A DNA stretch of 64,000 bases, taken from the NCBI GenBank assembly GCA_003313425.1, contig NHZP01000039.1:428786-492785 (forward strand), in the 5' to 3' direction. This DNA comes from Pseudopyrenochaeta lycopersici. Its lineage: Eukaryota; Ascomycota; Dothideomycetes; Pleosporales; Pseudopyrenochaetaceae. Below are positions 53,400 through 64,000 of the stretch, one piece after another (the stretch's first letter is position 1; every line of letters begins with the position of its first letter). The position numbers and the translations under genes are program-made. Below the pieces are notes generated by a model. The model ran no database searches. It was not told where the DNA came from and saw only the letters and a program-made list of their open reading frames with translations.

Positions 53400-55450
53400 C
53401 TAGATTTGTTATTATTTAGATTAGACCTTACGCCTGCTATTAAGGTTATTAAGAAACACACTATAGATACTAGTAAAGTACTCGTACCTATAAGGCTGGC
53501 GAGGAAAGACTTTCTATTTACAGGAAAAGACGTTACTAAGTTCCTAGATAACTTTAATCGCTAGGCAGATAATAGCAGCTATAACAACTATTAAAAGATA
53601 AGAATCTTTCTAGACTTCTATAATACTATGTGTAGAAGCTTTATTAAGAAAATAAGGCTATATAGGGTGCTAGACTAGAAGAAGCTTTAAGAAGTAATAA
53701 AAGAGTATTAGCACGATTAAGATGTAGCTTAACGCATAGGAACGTAAGCGTTCCTAGAGACCTATGTTTCTGAGACGTTAAGAAAATTCCTAGGGCTATC
53801 TGAGTATTTAACTAACTTCGCGGCGTACAGTAACGCTTATATTAAGATAGGCTAGCTGCATAAGATAGAGGCTAGCTTCTTTTTTGCTAGAGGCCTTCTA
53901 AGAGAAGACTAGGACATAATCTTTATCTATATATATAAAGGACTAATTCTAGACAAGCTAGAGAGTTTTAATATTAAGAAGATTTACACGTATCTTAAGC
54001 GCGTGTACCGCTAGAGAGAGGGGATAAAACAGATATCCCCTAGCTATATAGAAAGAGAGGCTAAGCTTACACACTAGATTCTAGGTTAAGAAAAGAAAAT
54101 ATTAATAGCTAAGCAGCTAAAAGATGTAGTTAATAACTATAAGAAAAGTAAGGTTTAAGAGGAAGCTAGGCCTACTCTTCTACCTAGTGTAGATCTAGAG
54201 GTTTAAGACCTTATTTTAGCTCTTAGCGACTGGAAGATTAGCCTAGCTGAGGTTAACGAGATGATGGTTTATCCTAAGCTTAGTTAGATTCTGAGGAACC
54301 CAGCTACGTACGCGTACTTCATCAGCCAAGTTGTCTTAAGAGATAATGCCAAGCAGTCACTATTAGAAAGGAATGATGGCTTGTACATGACGACGGCTCC
54401 TCGTAACTTGAATCCTTAGTAAGGCGTAATTACTATCTAAGGACGTGAATATTAAAACACTTATAATATGTGCAACCTCCCTAGTTACATTACTAGAGAA
54501 TGTGAGCTATATTAGCTACTTTTACGTCTTAGCTAGATTAGCTTTAAGTAGAATAGAGAAGTTAGATATAAAACTTACTATTTTAGTCCTTCGCATAAGA
54601 GGTTAGGGCAAATCTAAGGAACTGCACTCTAAACGTTGCAGCTCTATTAGTTAAAATAGAAAATTTAGGAGTATTACAGAGTTACTAACAATATCTTAGA
54701 TTAGCTAGTATTAGCAGTATGTCTAGAGAAGTTTGATAGAGTAGACTTAAGGCCTGCTTAATATTAAAAGCTTAGACTACTAGCTGTGCAGTAATAGAAG
54801 GTAGTTAGTCTTAATACGAATACGATTACAGAAGATAGATATAGCAGGATAGCTATAAGCCTGGCTAAGGACCTACTAAACTTTTAGAACGTTAGGATAT
54901 TACTAAGAGGCTTAACTAAAGCGTGTTTTGCCCTTGATAAGGTTACATCTCAGGACATTATTCTTAGTACTTTTAAGGAAGGAGTAGTAAATACTAGCTT
55001 AACTTATGTAGCAACACGCTCTTAAACGCGTCAGAATGTTAGGAAAGATTTAGTTCTTAAGAAAGTTAGGCAGAGTAAAGTTCAGAAGTAAGCTCCTGCT
55101 AAACCTCCTTATTCTAAACAACTAAAGCGAGTTACAGTTAAGGACTATTATATGCCTACTATAAGGAGTAACACTGCATTCAAACTAATAGATATTAAGG
55201 AATTTGAGCGAGTAGAGCTAATTCTATTCGCCAGCTAAGCCTATAATAAGCTATTCTCTCTTATACAGCCTCTAGATAACAATAGAAGCTTTTAGGATTT
55301 AAAAGCTAAGCCTAAATTTGTTAGTTAGAATAAGAAAAAGAAGAACTAGAATAACAGCCTTACTAACACAGAGCTCTGTTATTTACTAGGCCCGCATCTA
55401 AACTGTATCGCTACTACTATACTGCGTTAGGAGGTGCGTAGTGTGACTTT
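53400..55450 (+). pseudogene. Gag-like remnant of the Gypsy element
   Basis: Reading through stops, 53490 onward gives LARKDFLFTGKDVTKFLDNF, the LTR-retrotransposon gag motif in which a capsid helix follows FxG. Helical, charged sequence continues for about 250 codons. Near 55370 a fragment ELCYLLGPHLNC recalls the CCHC zinc knuckle of Gypsy gag, with one position lost. Many stops. Confidence 0.6.
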
Positions 55451-55570
55451 TAGGGACCTTATAAGCTAATATTAGCTTTAAAAATAAGTTAGAAATATAT
55501 TGAAAGCGATTGATAAGCCTACCGCGTTGTTAGCTAGCGTGAACGCCGTGGAATTAAGTATTAGGCCGGC

Positions 55571-55628
55571 CAGCTAATTAGTAATTGCTAGGTTAGCTAA
55601 GCGAGACCTGTTGGAACCTAATTGGCTG
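55571..55628. repeat. 58-bp element with 11-bp terminal inverted repeats, copy 1
   Basis: Starts CAGCTAATTAG and ends CTAATTGGCTG; the ends are inverted repeats with one mismatch. The interior contains TAATTGCTAGGT and AGACCTG. A related copy of the same length lies at 60338-60395. The copy sits in the gag-to-protease spacer of the Gypsy relic, which suggests an insertion into it. Confidence 0.65.
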
Positions 55629-56069
55629 ACACTGCAGTGCCTTACCCTGCATAACCCTGCGTTTGCCTATGTTATTAGGGATGTTCAGAGGCATTTTTTT
55701 AATAAAGAAAAGGTTAAATTAAATTAAGTAGAGATAGTTAGTCTCGAAAAAGGACTGAATTTAGAGCTTAACTTAATATAATTTAGGACTTTTAATACAT
55801 AAACTAGGCATAAAGCCCTAGGAATATATAACACTTAGTATGAAGCTTTAGTTGATCCTACTAAATAAGAAGCTATAATAATTTAAAAGAAGATAGGTAT
55901 AGCCTACGTGTAGTATAACCTTCTAACCTGCTAGGCCTTATTCAATAGGCATACAGTAAAGTATCTTATTAACACTAGCGTATAGATAAACCTTTTAAGA
56001 TATAGTGCGGCTAAGGCATTAAAACTTACATATAAAGACTATAAGTAAAGTAGCTCGTATTAAGATAGA

Positions 56070-56340
56070 GTAGTTACTGCGAATAGAAGCACTAATCCTT
56101 TTGTAGGAACTGCGTGGAGTGTCCTAGTTAAAGTAGGAGAGGTAACTGTTGTTAGTTACTTTAGGATTGTTCGAAACCTGACGAGATTAGCGATTTTAGG
56201 TGGACCTTAGTGCGCTTTAGCAAGGTTATTAATTCAGTATAACGTATATGGAAGGATTACGTGCAGGATTATTTCTAAGAATAGAGACAGGAACGCTGTC
56301 TTTATAGCCTCTAATCCTGCTCCGCTGCATCTAAGAGACT
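56070..56340 (+). pseudogene. Retroviral-type aspartic protease remnant
   Basis: Reading through stops gives TAWSVLVKVGEVTVVSYFRI and LAILGGPQCALARLLIQYN, which parallel the protease of fungal Gypsy elements located just before reverse transcriptase. The catalytic Asp-Ser/Thr-Gly region is not clear. Confidence 0.5.
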
Positions 56341-57129
56341 ATATACTAACTCCTAAAGATAAGGAAAACACGTAGTAGACACCCTTTCTAGGGAGGAGTG
56401 TCTAGATTTAAGTAGAAGATACCTAGGACGATATTTTAGTTTAGAATCTTATTTATCTTATGCTTAGGTTAAGTATATTTAGGAGGCTAAGTTTATTAAA
56501 GCTTCTGTTGGATTTAGCAAATTTTTACCTGTTTTTACGACTAACGATAAGCAGCAATTTAAAGAATAAGCAAAGCAAGTAATAAGCTATGCGGTTAGAG
56601 CCTCTAAGGATCTTTTAGCTGTGCAAGAATTAGAGTCTTTTTCAGTTATGTGTGAACTTAACTGTCAGGCGCAATAGGAAAAGAGAAGGAAGTGTACAGA
56701 TAGTTAGGTTAATACCTTACATAAGAGGGTAGCTAATAAGGTACAACCTATAGATATTCCTGCGGCATTAGATATTAAGGAGTTTAGGCGTAAGGATTAG
56801 AAGCGATATGCTGTTAAACTGCAACTCTTAAGAAAAAGTCTGAGACCTCCTAATATAGGGCCTTTTAATTACCTTTTTAAATATAGATATATAGTATTCC
56901 TATAAGGCATAAGATTAATACTAGAAAGGCTAGCCTTACAAAAGTTTAGATCTAAGTTAATAAAATTAGAAGTTTAGCTATTTATTAAAATATTAATAAA
57001 TAGAGAAGGCGCGATTGCTTTTACTTTCTCTAAGACAGGATAAATTATTAAGGATGTATGTCCTCTATATAAGATACAGACTATTAAATATAAAGCTTAG
57101 TAAGAAAAATTGTTCCTAATAGCGCGAGC

Positions 57130-58330
57130 TGTTAAGGAAGAGGTAGTTACAATATTTAATAACAGACTTAATAGAGGGGTACTAGAAAGATGCGCTAGTT
57201 AGTACAGAAACTTATAGTTTCTAGTTAAAAAGAAGGATAAGAGTTATTAGATAATACTTAGGTTAATTAAGATGAACGCAGTGTCTCTTAGGGATGCTAA
57301 TCTGCCTCTAACAGCAGATAAATTCTCTAAGCGTTTTAGTAGATGTTGTATTCTGTCTCTTATAGATCTATTCTTAGGATATAACTAGATTACACTTTAT
57401 CTAGATAGTAGAGATATAACTACCTTTTATACGCTGGTTAGTTTGCTTCGATACTGTATAATAGTTCAAGGCGTAACTAACTTAGTTACAGTCTTTTAGC
57501 GAGTAGTTATAAAGATTATAAAGGATTATTAGCTATATACTATTCCTTTTATAGATAATATTACTACTAGCGGTCCTAAAACTAACTATAGAGGAGAAGA
57601 AGTATTTCCTAGAGTAAGAAGATATATGTTAGAACATATTTAGCAGCTAGATAGGGCTCTAGCTAACGTAGAAAGAGCTAGAGCTATAGTTTTAGGTAAG
57701 AAGTGTTATTAGGGAGTCTCTAGATTAGGGGTAGTTAGATATAAGGTTACTGCGCAAGGGAGATATCTAGATTAACAGAAAGTAGCTAAGATTCTGGATT
57801 AGCTAGAATGTAGAAACGTGAAAGAAGTAAGGGCGTTTGTAGGTATCTGTGTCTACTACAGGATATAGGTGCCTAGCTTTGCTATTTGCGCGAAGCCCTT
57901 ATTCTAGTTAATAAGGACTAGCGTTAAATAGACATAGCAGGGGGCTTAATAAGAGGCTATGCGTACCTTAAAGCAATACATTACTTTAGCCCCAGCGTTA
58001 GCGAGTCCTAATTATAAGAATAGAGGTATACTTTTTATAGTAGTAGACGCAAGTAAAGAAGGCGTAGGCGCGTCTCTTAAACAGATTAGAGCAGACGGAA
58101 AAAGATATCTGTGTTAATTTAAAAGTATAATATAGTTAAAAGCTAAGAGTCTCTAGCACTTAATAAAGCTTAAGTGCAAGGCAGTATTATAGGCGCTAAA
58201 GAAATTTAGAACCTAGCTATATAGATAATATTTTACTATTAAAACAGACGCTTAGACGCTTATTTATTAACTTAACAGATTATCGCCTAACGTTCCTAGG
58301 TTAGTCTAAAATAGGTAGCTCGCAGCTATC
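57130..58330 (+). pseudogene. Reverse transcriptase and RNase H remnant
   Basis: Frames through stops give VLERCASQYRN, FLVKKKDKSYR, LIDLFLGYNQITLYL and VQGVTNLVTVFQRV, the standard Gypsy RT blocks. The catalytic box reads FIDN at about 57546-57561 instead of FLDD, matching a G-to-A change. RNase H follows at about 58040 (VVDASKEGVGASL). The element cannot encode active enzyme. Confidence 0.82.
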
Positions 58331-58779
58331 CTTACTTAGGACTTTAATATTAAGTATATTCCTAGAAAGAAGAATATTGTTCCTAATACGTTGTTATAAT
58401 ATCTGAAGCTAGAAGGATAGGAATAGCTAGATAAGACTAAAGACGACCTTAAAGATTTTATTAAAAACCTAGTTACTAACCTTAAGTTTACCTCGCCTGC
58501 TAAGACGAGTAGGGTACTAAATAAGTAATACTTAGACGAGTTAGAAGTAATTACTTAGTTCTTAATAAGATTTAAGAAGCCTAAAGGCTTTACGAGGGCA
58601 CAACTTTAAGCGTAGAAAAAGAAGGTAATAAATTTCTTTGTGCGAGAAGGCTATCTGTTCTAAAAGTCTATAAGGAATATAGCTATTTATTAAGTTATAG
58701 ATAATCCTAATCTAAAGACTGTAGCTATATAGGAAGTATATTAATAGATTAGTTACAGAGGAGTAAACAGCGTCTATTT

Positions 58780-59450
58780 AATGCTTACTTAATAATACTA
58801 GTAAGAAAGGATATATAAGGAGGTGTAACGCACGATTATATTATGTGAACAGTGCTAGCGGAGATTATTAAGTCGCAAGTAAGAGATGCTAATAAATACC
58901 TACTATTACGCATTATAGGAACGAGTTACTATAGACATTGTTTACATACTGTATTATTAAGGAAAGAAATTTATTATAATTGCGCAAGAATACCTTAGTA
59001 GATAGCTAGAGGCACGAGTAATAGCTGATAATAAGTTATCTACTATCGCTAAGTTTTTATATAAGGAAATCTTATGTTACTAGAGTATAATAAGGATACT
59101 TACTATAGACGGCGGACCTAATTTTAGAAAGGTAGTTAAAGCCCTTACTAAGATTTATTGTATTAGGAGGATCTAGGTATTAGTATATAACCCTTAGGCT
59201 ATAGGAAAAATTAAGGGTAGTTATAAGCTAATATGTAACGCACTAGTAAAGCTTCCTAGACCTTAGGTTAATAATCTTCTAACAGTATTGTAGGTAGACA
59301 GAATTTCTACTTAGAGTTAGACTAGATATTCTCCTTATTAGTTAGTTACTGGTTAGAATCTAGTACTTCTGATTAAGCTTACTCTTCTAACATAGCAGAC
59401 ATTGCTATTTAGATAAGTAATATTAAGAGGCTAGTTATTAGCAGTGCGAG
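58780..59450 (+). pseudogene. Integrase remnant
   Basis: Around 59100 the reading TIDGGPNFRKVVKAL corresponds to the second catalytic Asp block (DxGxxF) of retroviral-type integrases. About 30 codons later YNPQAIGKIKGSYK corresponds to the block with the catalytic Glu, here changed to Lys (GAG/GAA to AAG type). Stops interrupt it. Confidence 0.75.
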
Positions 59451-60139
59451 CTATATAGCTAGATTTAAGAGATTAATTTCTTAAGGACGTAGTGTTAAGA
59501 ACTAAGCGCCTATAACGTAAAAAGAAGGAATATTAGGATAATTATAGGGAGATTTATTAAGAAGAAATTAAAGATAATAACTTTGTACTAATGTAGGACT
59601 TAGCTAGAGACATTAACATGTTAAGAGATAAGAAGCTTGCGAGTAGATAGCTAGGACTATACAAAGTCTTTTATGCTAACTAGGATAGAGGTAACTATTA
59701 ACTTATAGACCTTAACAGCACGCGATTTAGAAATACTACTCTAGGATAGAGACTTAAACTGTAGGTACCTTAAGATAAAAGTAAGGTTGCTTAGGAGTAT
59801 TAAGGTTGTGTAAAGCTATAGGATCCTTCGTTGTGGAATGCTAAAGCTAACTTTTTACTACTGCCTGCTTAATCTAATAACTCTTAAGATAATAAGTTTA
59901 CAGTTATTAAGAATCCTAACTAAGACGCGATTTAGTTATAAGAGAAAGAGAATAATCCTCCTACAGACTTAGATTTATTTAAAGATATAATACAGCTAAC
60001 TACGCGTAGCTATCCTATTATTATACTAAGATCTTTAACAGAGACTAAGAGATAATAATATGTTTAAATACTTAATTTAGAAATTAATTCTAACTTAGAA
60101 GATAAGCTTGCTTAAGCCTAGGGGACGGGCTTTTATCTT

Positions 60140-60154
60140 AAAGTAGGGGAGGGG
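60140..60154 (+). other. Polypurine tract of the Gypsy relic
   Basis: AAAGTAGGGGAGGGG directly precedes CTGTATTTCC, where a 3' LTR would begin (TG start). Its place, 0.7 kb after the integrase remnant, fits plus-strand priming in LTR elements. Confidence 0.6.
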
Positions 60155-60337
60155 CTGTATTTCCTTTGTTAAATTTTCGCATATTTTTACATATTTAGTA
60201 TTACACACACGCAGCGCAACCTCCTAGATATATAAAAATAAGTTAAAATTAAACGAAACATTATTTAGAGTTGCTGGGAGGTCGATCTCCTTACTGCGCG
60301 ATTAAAAATAGTGGAGAAACTAGGGTGTTAAAGAATC

Positions 60338-60395
60338 TGGCTAATTAGTAATTGCTAGGTGAGCTTAGTAAGACCTGCTGAAATCTAATTAGCTG
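60338..60395. repeat. 58-bp element with terminal inverted repeats, copy 2
   Basis: Starts TGGCTAATTAG and ends CTAATTAGCTG. It shares the block CTAATTAGTAATTGCTAGGT and the later AGACCTG with copy 1 at 55571-55628, and the same 58-bp length. It lies about 180 bp beyond the polypurine tract. Confidence 0.65.
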
Positions 60396-63300
60396 GATAA
60401 CTTGATATCTGCGCTAACAGCTGTAACGCAACTACGAGGCCACGGAGCGACAATTTAAAGATACAGAATTAATTAAAGGAGGTGGAAGATAAGATAATTA
60501 ATATTTTAAAGTGTAAAGGTGAGTTTATAGCTGCGTTTAGTAGTAAGATAAGACTTGCTTAGGAAACGTTCCTAAGTAGCTAACTCTTAAGAGGACCTGC
60601 TATACTAGCTAATTAGGTAATAGGAAGGAGTTAAAATAATAGTAACTTTACTTTTTACTACGTTAACGAGCCTTAGCAGGGCTTTTAAGTAAAGTTAGGG
60701 AGGGAAAGATACCCTCTACTACTTAAACCCCTTCTAAATCTTAAGCCTGTAGTTAATCCTACAGGGCCTGAGTTTTTCTTTCTTGCTTCCTGTTACTATC
60801 TATTAAAACTTTCTAAGGTAAACACACGAGTGCCTGTTAGGTATAAACTTCAAGCGATATTACAGCCGCCTCAGACACCTAAACAGCCTAGGAAGCGTCT
60901 ACCCCTACTATTAAACCTAAATCCTTAACTAACTACGACTACAATTAAGCCTGCGCTAATAGAGATTGTGCGATTTACTAGTAAAGAAGCTATTAAAGAC
61001 TACAGAACTAAGCTTAAGCGTTATAGTAATGTTAAAGTCCCTTAGCACGCAGGGATTACAGTAGATACTTAGGTTTAAAGCTTGCTATAAGTCTCGCCTG
61101 TTAAATAGAAGGGTATAGTAGATAATTAGATAGTAGCCTTAGCGACTTACTTTAACAAGACTTTAACTCTTATTATCGCGACTAGAGAATTTCTAAAAAG
61201 AAGACTAAGCCTAATGTTATAGTATAGAGGCGTCGCTGCTTTTAAGCAGTAATATCCTATACTTAAGGATATAGATACTTATAAGAAGAAGAGGAAAAAG
61301 AAGATAGAGAGCGCGTTTGCCTATCTAGACGAACACTATTAGCATGTACTAAGGTAGGTTCTTATTCTATATTCTATTTAGGTAGTATACTTGTACTCTA
61401 GCGTAACAGCAGTCTAATAGTTACTGCGCAGGACCTCGCTAGATAACCTTGCTCCCTTCCTTAATATAGCTCTTTACTATTAATAATAATCTGCGAGGAG
61501 GAGGTAAGATAGATTTATTAATATTACTAACTAGGAAGAAGTACGTTAGTAGATAGCTAATATGCCTACTTAGATAAAGAAGTATTATAAGGACAGCAAC
61601 GCTAAGTTGCGCGGTATTATTAACAAGTATAAGATACCTCCCTCTAAGATTACAGCTAATAATATAGACACGCGCTCTAGATAAGGGTACCTTAACTAGA
61701 TATTCTAAACAGAGGTAATTAAATAGTATAGAAAGCAATTATATGCAGGGATAAAGCTTCCTCTAAATATACCTATTCTACCTAAGTAGCTGCGGGAGAA
61801 TTATTTTAGGTATTATAAGTAGACTAAGTTACTTCTTCCTGCTACTAGTAATAGTAAGAATAATTCTGTAACTAAGGCTAGCGTCTAGACGACAGCCTTA
61901 GCGATAACTGCCTCTAACATACTAGAAGCTAAAGCCTAGCCACTTTATTAAATATTAGAGGGCGCACGTAAGTTATTAAGCCTTCTAGTCTTAGTTATTA
62001 ATATATAAGTAAAGAGTTTGGAAGCGACATCTAGAATAAGCTAGAGAAGCTAGGTAAGCCTTAAACGGACAGGCTGTCTGTTACAGCTAAAAGCATTTAA
62101 GAAATCTAGCTAGAAGAACAACGTTTAAGAGGAAACAGGCGTACTTAATAACAAGTTAAGGCAGTAGAGGCCCTTTAAGAGAAATTCCGTCTTAGGCGGC
62201 GTTAGAGATTTCCTTCTACGCAGCCTCTCGCTCTAGATAAGATTCGCGTAAGAGACTTAGAGTTAGTAAGGTAGTTACGCGAAGAGTTAGAAATACTGCT
62301 AGTAATACTTAATAACAGTATTAACGTTTAAGACTTAATTAAAGAAGATATCTCGCTTAAAACTAGTATTACAGTAAAATCGCGTAAGGGATATAACTGT
62401 ATAAATAAACAGTCTACTCTAGTTAAGATAACCGCGTCGCTTACGTCTAGGAAGTTAAATAATAGTAAGCGTGTCTAGCTAATTAATACCTAGTATTAAG
62501 AGTATATAAATTTCAGCACTCTTAAGGATAGGCAGGGTAGTCAGGTATTTAACTATCGCAGGGTGTGCTAGCAACATTACTGTTACGTAGCTAGTAAGAT
62601 AGGCCTGCTTACTTAAAGCCTTAGCATTTTAAACACAGTTTAGCTGCTTAAGATACTATACTATTGTTAGGATTGATAGGGTTAGCTTTAATTGGACCTA
62701 GTAACTCAAGTTCTGTTCTCAGCCCCGTTTTAAGGAGACTATACGCATCAAGACCTAAAGAGCTATTATTATTGCCTAGCAAAAGTTTAAGTCTAAATTA
62801 ACTAGGACGAAGTTACTAAGGCTCTTAATTAGGGAGTATATATTAAAGTATTTAAGGAATACAGTAGTATTACCTACGACGCCTTTAGCTAGATTTTTAA
62901 GGATCCTAAGCTAGTCTTAATCCTTAATTAAAGTTTAACATGTACCTCTACTACACGCGGCTAATTAATAGTAAAAGTAACCTTAGCTGGTGTTAGGTAA
63001 TATATTATTCGTTAATACAGCAGCTTATACGAGGTAATGTTAAATACTAGCTGCTGTACGCAGTCTTACGAAAAGAGCCTAACCTAATTTCCTACCCCTA
63101 CTACACGAAATATACTAAGCCTAAGGATAGGACTTACTTCTGTTACGTTAACTTAAACATCTCTAAAGCTATATACTTAGGTAGAGGCGTGGATATTATC
63201 TAAGAAAGCGTCTCTTTTAACAATAAAGATAAAGATAACTATACGCAGATACTACATAGCTTTTATAATATTATCTATAAGTACTAGAACTAGCGAGAAA

Positions 63301-64000
63301 ACTTAGGACTTAAGAACTCTACTAGTTATATTAAGGGATAGGATAATAAGAGGGACTGGCTAGAGAGTTGCAGTGCGAAATTCCCTAACGTTAAATGGTT
63401 TAGTTAGCCTTGCAAGGCTGGTTACGTCCGCATCTCTATCCTAGCTGCCTTATGGATCTACTAGGCCTGTAACTAAGTAACGATAAACTATCTTGCCTTA
63501 GTTTGTTTAAGGTAGAAGAGGACATAACTATGATAGAATTCCTGAGATAGGCTCTTATTAAGAGCTTGCTGCTGCCTTTTAAAGCTTAACTACCGCGCTA
63601 AAGTTACTGTCTAGACACTTAAATTACTATAGCGGCGTTAAGTAGGCCTTTCCTAGAGATATTATACTAGTATATTATTAAACATTACTAAGGCTGTAAA
63701 CTGTTAGCTAAGATAGGATTCTCCGCTAGTTTTAGAGGAACTAACTAACTTGTTCACAGATTAGCTTAACCCTAGTTTAATCTGTTAATTTATTAAGGAT
63801 ACTAAGAAGGCTACAGTAAAGATAATTAAAGAGTATTAGGTTATCTACTAGTATTATAAGAAGCTTACTTTTAGAGAAGATAAAGATATTAGCGTACCTA
63901 ACAGGTTGTTCTTCTTAAATAAAGGTATAAATCTAGCTTAGGAAGCTAAGTAGAGAAGCACGATAAGTAGGTTAAATAACGCACTGCCCTAGACAAGGTT
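60396..64000 (+). mobile_element. Second RIP-degraded repeat element, unassigned
   Basis: AT-rich, CpA/TpG-depleted to the window end. Read through stops, the + strand looks like former coding DNA (regular codon structure, TAG/TAA in place of Gln codons), especially 62500-63480. There I can read VCQQHYCYVASKIG with possible zinc-binding residues, then AVLRKEPNLISYPYYTKYTK and TYFCYVNLNISKAIYLGRGV. The latter segment recalls proteins encoded in fungal repeat families, but I cannot name a transposase, helicase or polymerase domain. The element continues past the window. Confidence 0.5.

Larger units (their letters stand above)
53130..60160 (+). mobile_element. RIP-degraded Ty3/Gypsy LTR retrotransposon
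   Basis: About 7 kb on the + strand read as a continuous retrotransposon if stops are ignored: gag-like sequence first, then protease, reverse transcriptase, RNase H and integrase, the Ty3/Gypsy order. No long open frame survives; in-frame TAG and TAA appear every few codons where CAG/CAA would be expected. CpA and TpG are almost absent (for example none in 56401-56460, which has about ten TpA), while CpG is kept. That is the RIP pattern of C-to-T change at CpA on both strands. A polypurine tract at 60140-60154 marks the expected start of the 3' LTR. I could not find a convincing matching 5' LTR, so the left boundary is approximate. Confidence 0.85.

Noticed and set aside
53085..60180. Matching LTR pair from the GGCTGTAT...TTGTTA words near 53105 and 60155
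   Set aside because: Similarity covers fewer than 20 bases and then stops; not enough to call LTRs.
61439..61738. 99-codon minus-strand frame in the AT-rich island
   Set aside because: Leu/Ile/Tyr-rich frame of the kind that RIP creates opposite degraded coding DNA; not a gene.

Overview
This is a eukaryotic window from a filamentous ascomycete. Genes carry short GT-AG introns, mostly 47-57 bp. The proteins are typical of Pezizomycotina: a Kch1-type potassium transporter, DUF1769, MAK5, GPI16, a secreted fungal aspartic protease and a soluble fumarate reductase. The right end is an AT-rich block of repeat DNA with almost no CpA/TpG, the mark of repeat-induced point mutation (RIP). Dothideomycetes (Pleosporales) is my best guess at the class; that is inference, not something the sequence proves.

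Layout. 0-8 kb is an accessory-looking stretch: an unrecognised membrane/secreted protein, two MDR-family oxidoreductases, and a nine-exon PhoD-type phosphatase interrupted by one in-frame TAA. 8-25 kb holds MED7 (Mediator), a DUF2235 hydrolase, an Old Yellow Enzyme-type flavin oxidoreductase, the ER chaperone BiP/Kar2 (HDEL ending), a secreted proline/alanine-rich protein and a KCH potassium transporter, separated by long gene-poor gaps (12.7-15.2, 19.8-22.9 and 24.9-27.2 kb). 27-38 kb holds a third MDR gene broken by a single-base frameshift, a DUF1769 protein, a fumarate reductase, an unrecognised secreted protein and a secreted aspartic protease. 39-51 kb is a compact housekeeping block: LUC7 (U1 snRNP) divergent from GPI16 (GPI transamidase), TRM7 (tRNA 2'-O-methylase) divergent from MAK5 (60S biogenesis helicase), and the multi-KH protein SCP160/vigilin. 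Most of that block serves RNA maturation or translation.

51.1-53.1 kb is a gene-free transition with three different short repeat arrays. From about 53.1 kb to the window end the DNA is a RIP-mutated transposon island. It contains a decayed Ty3/Gypsy retrotransposon on the + strand (gag, protease, reverse transcriptase, RNase H and integrase still recognisable between stops, with a polypurine tract near 60.15 kb), two copies of a 58-bp element with terminal inverted repeats, and a second decayed coding element (60.4-64 kb) that I cannot assign.

I found no operon-like or clearly novel gene system. The best leads are the two otherwise intact genes with single lesions, the repeat arrays at the edge of the RIP island, the 58-bp inverted-repeat element and the unassigned second relic. 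Exon coordinates were worked out by hand from splice signals; in every multi-exon model except the frameshifted MDR gene the summed exon length is a multiple of three.
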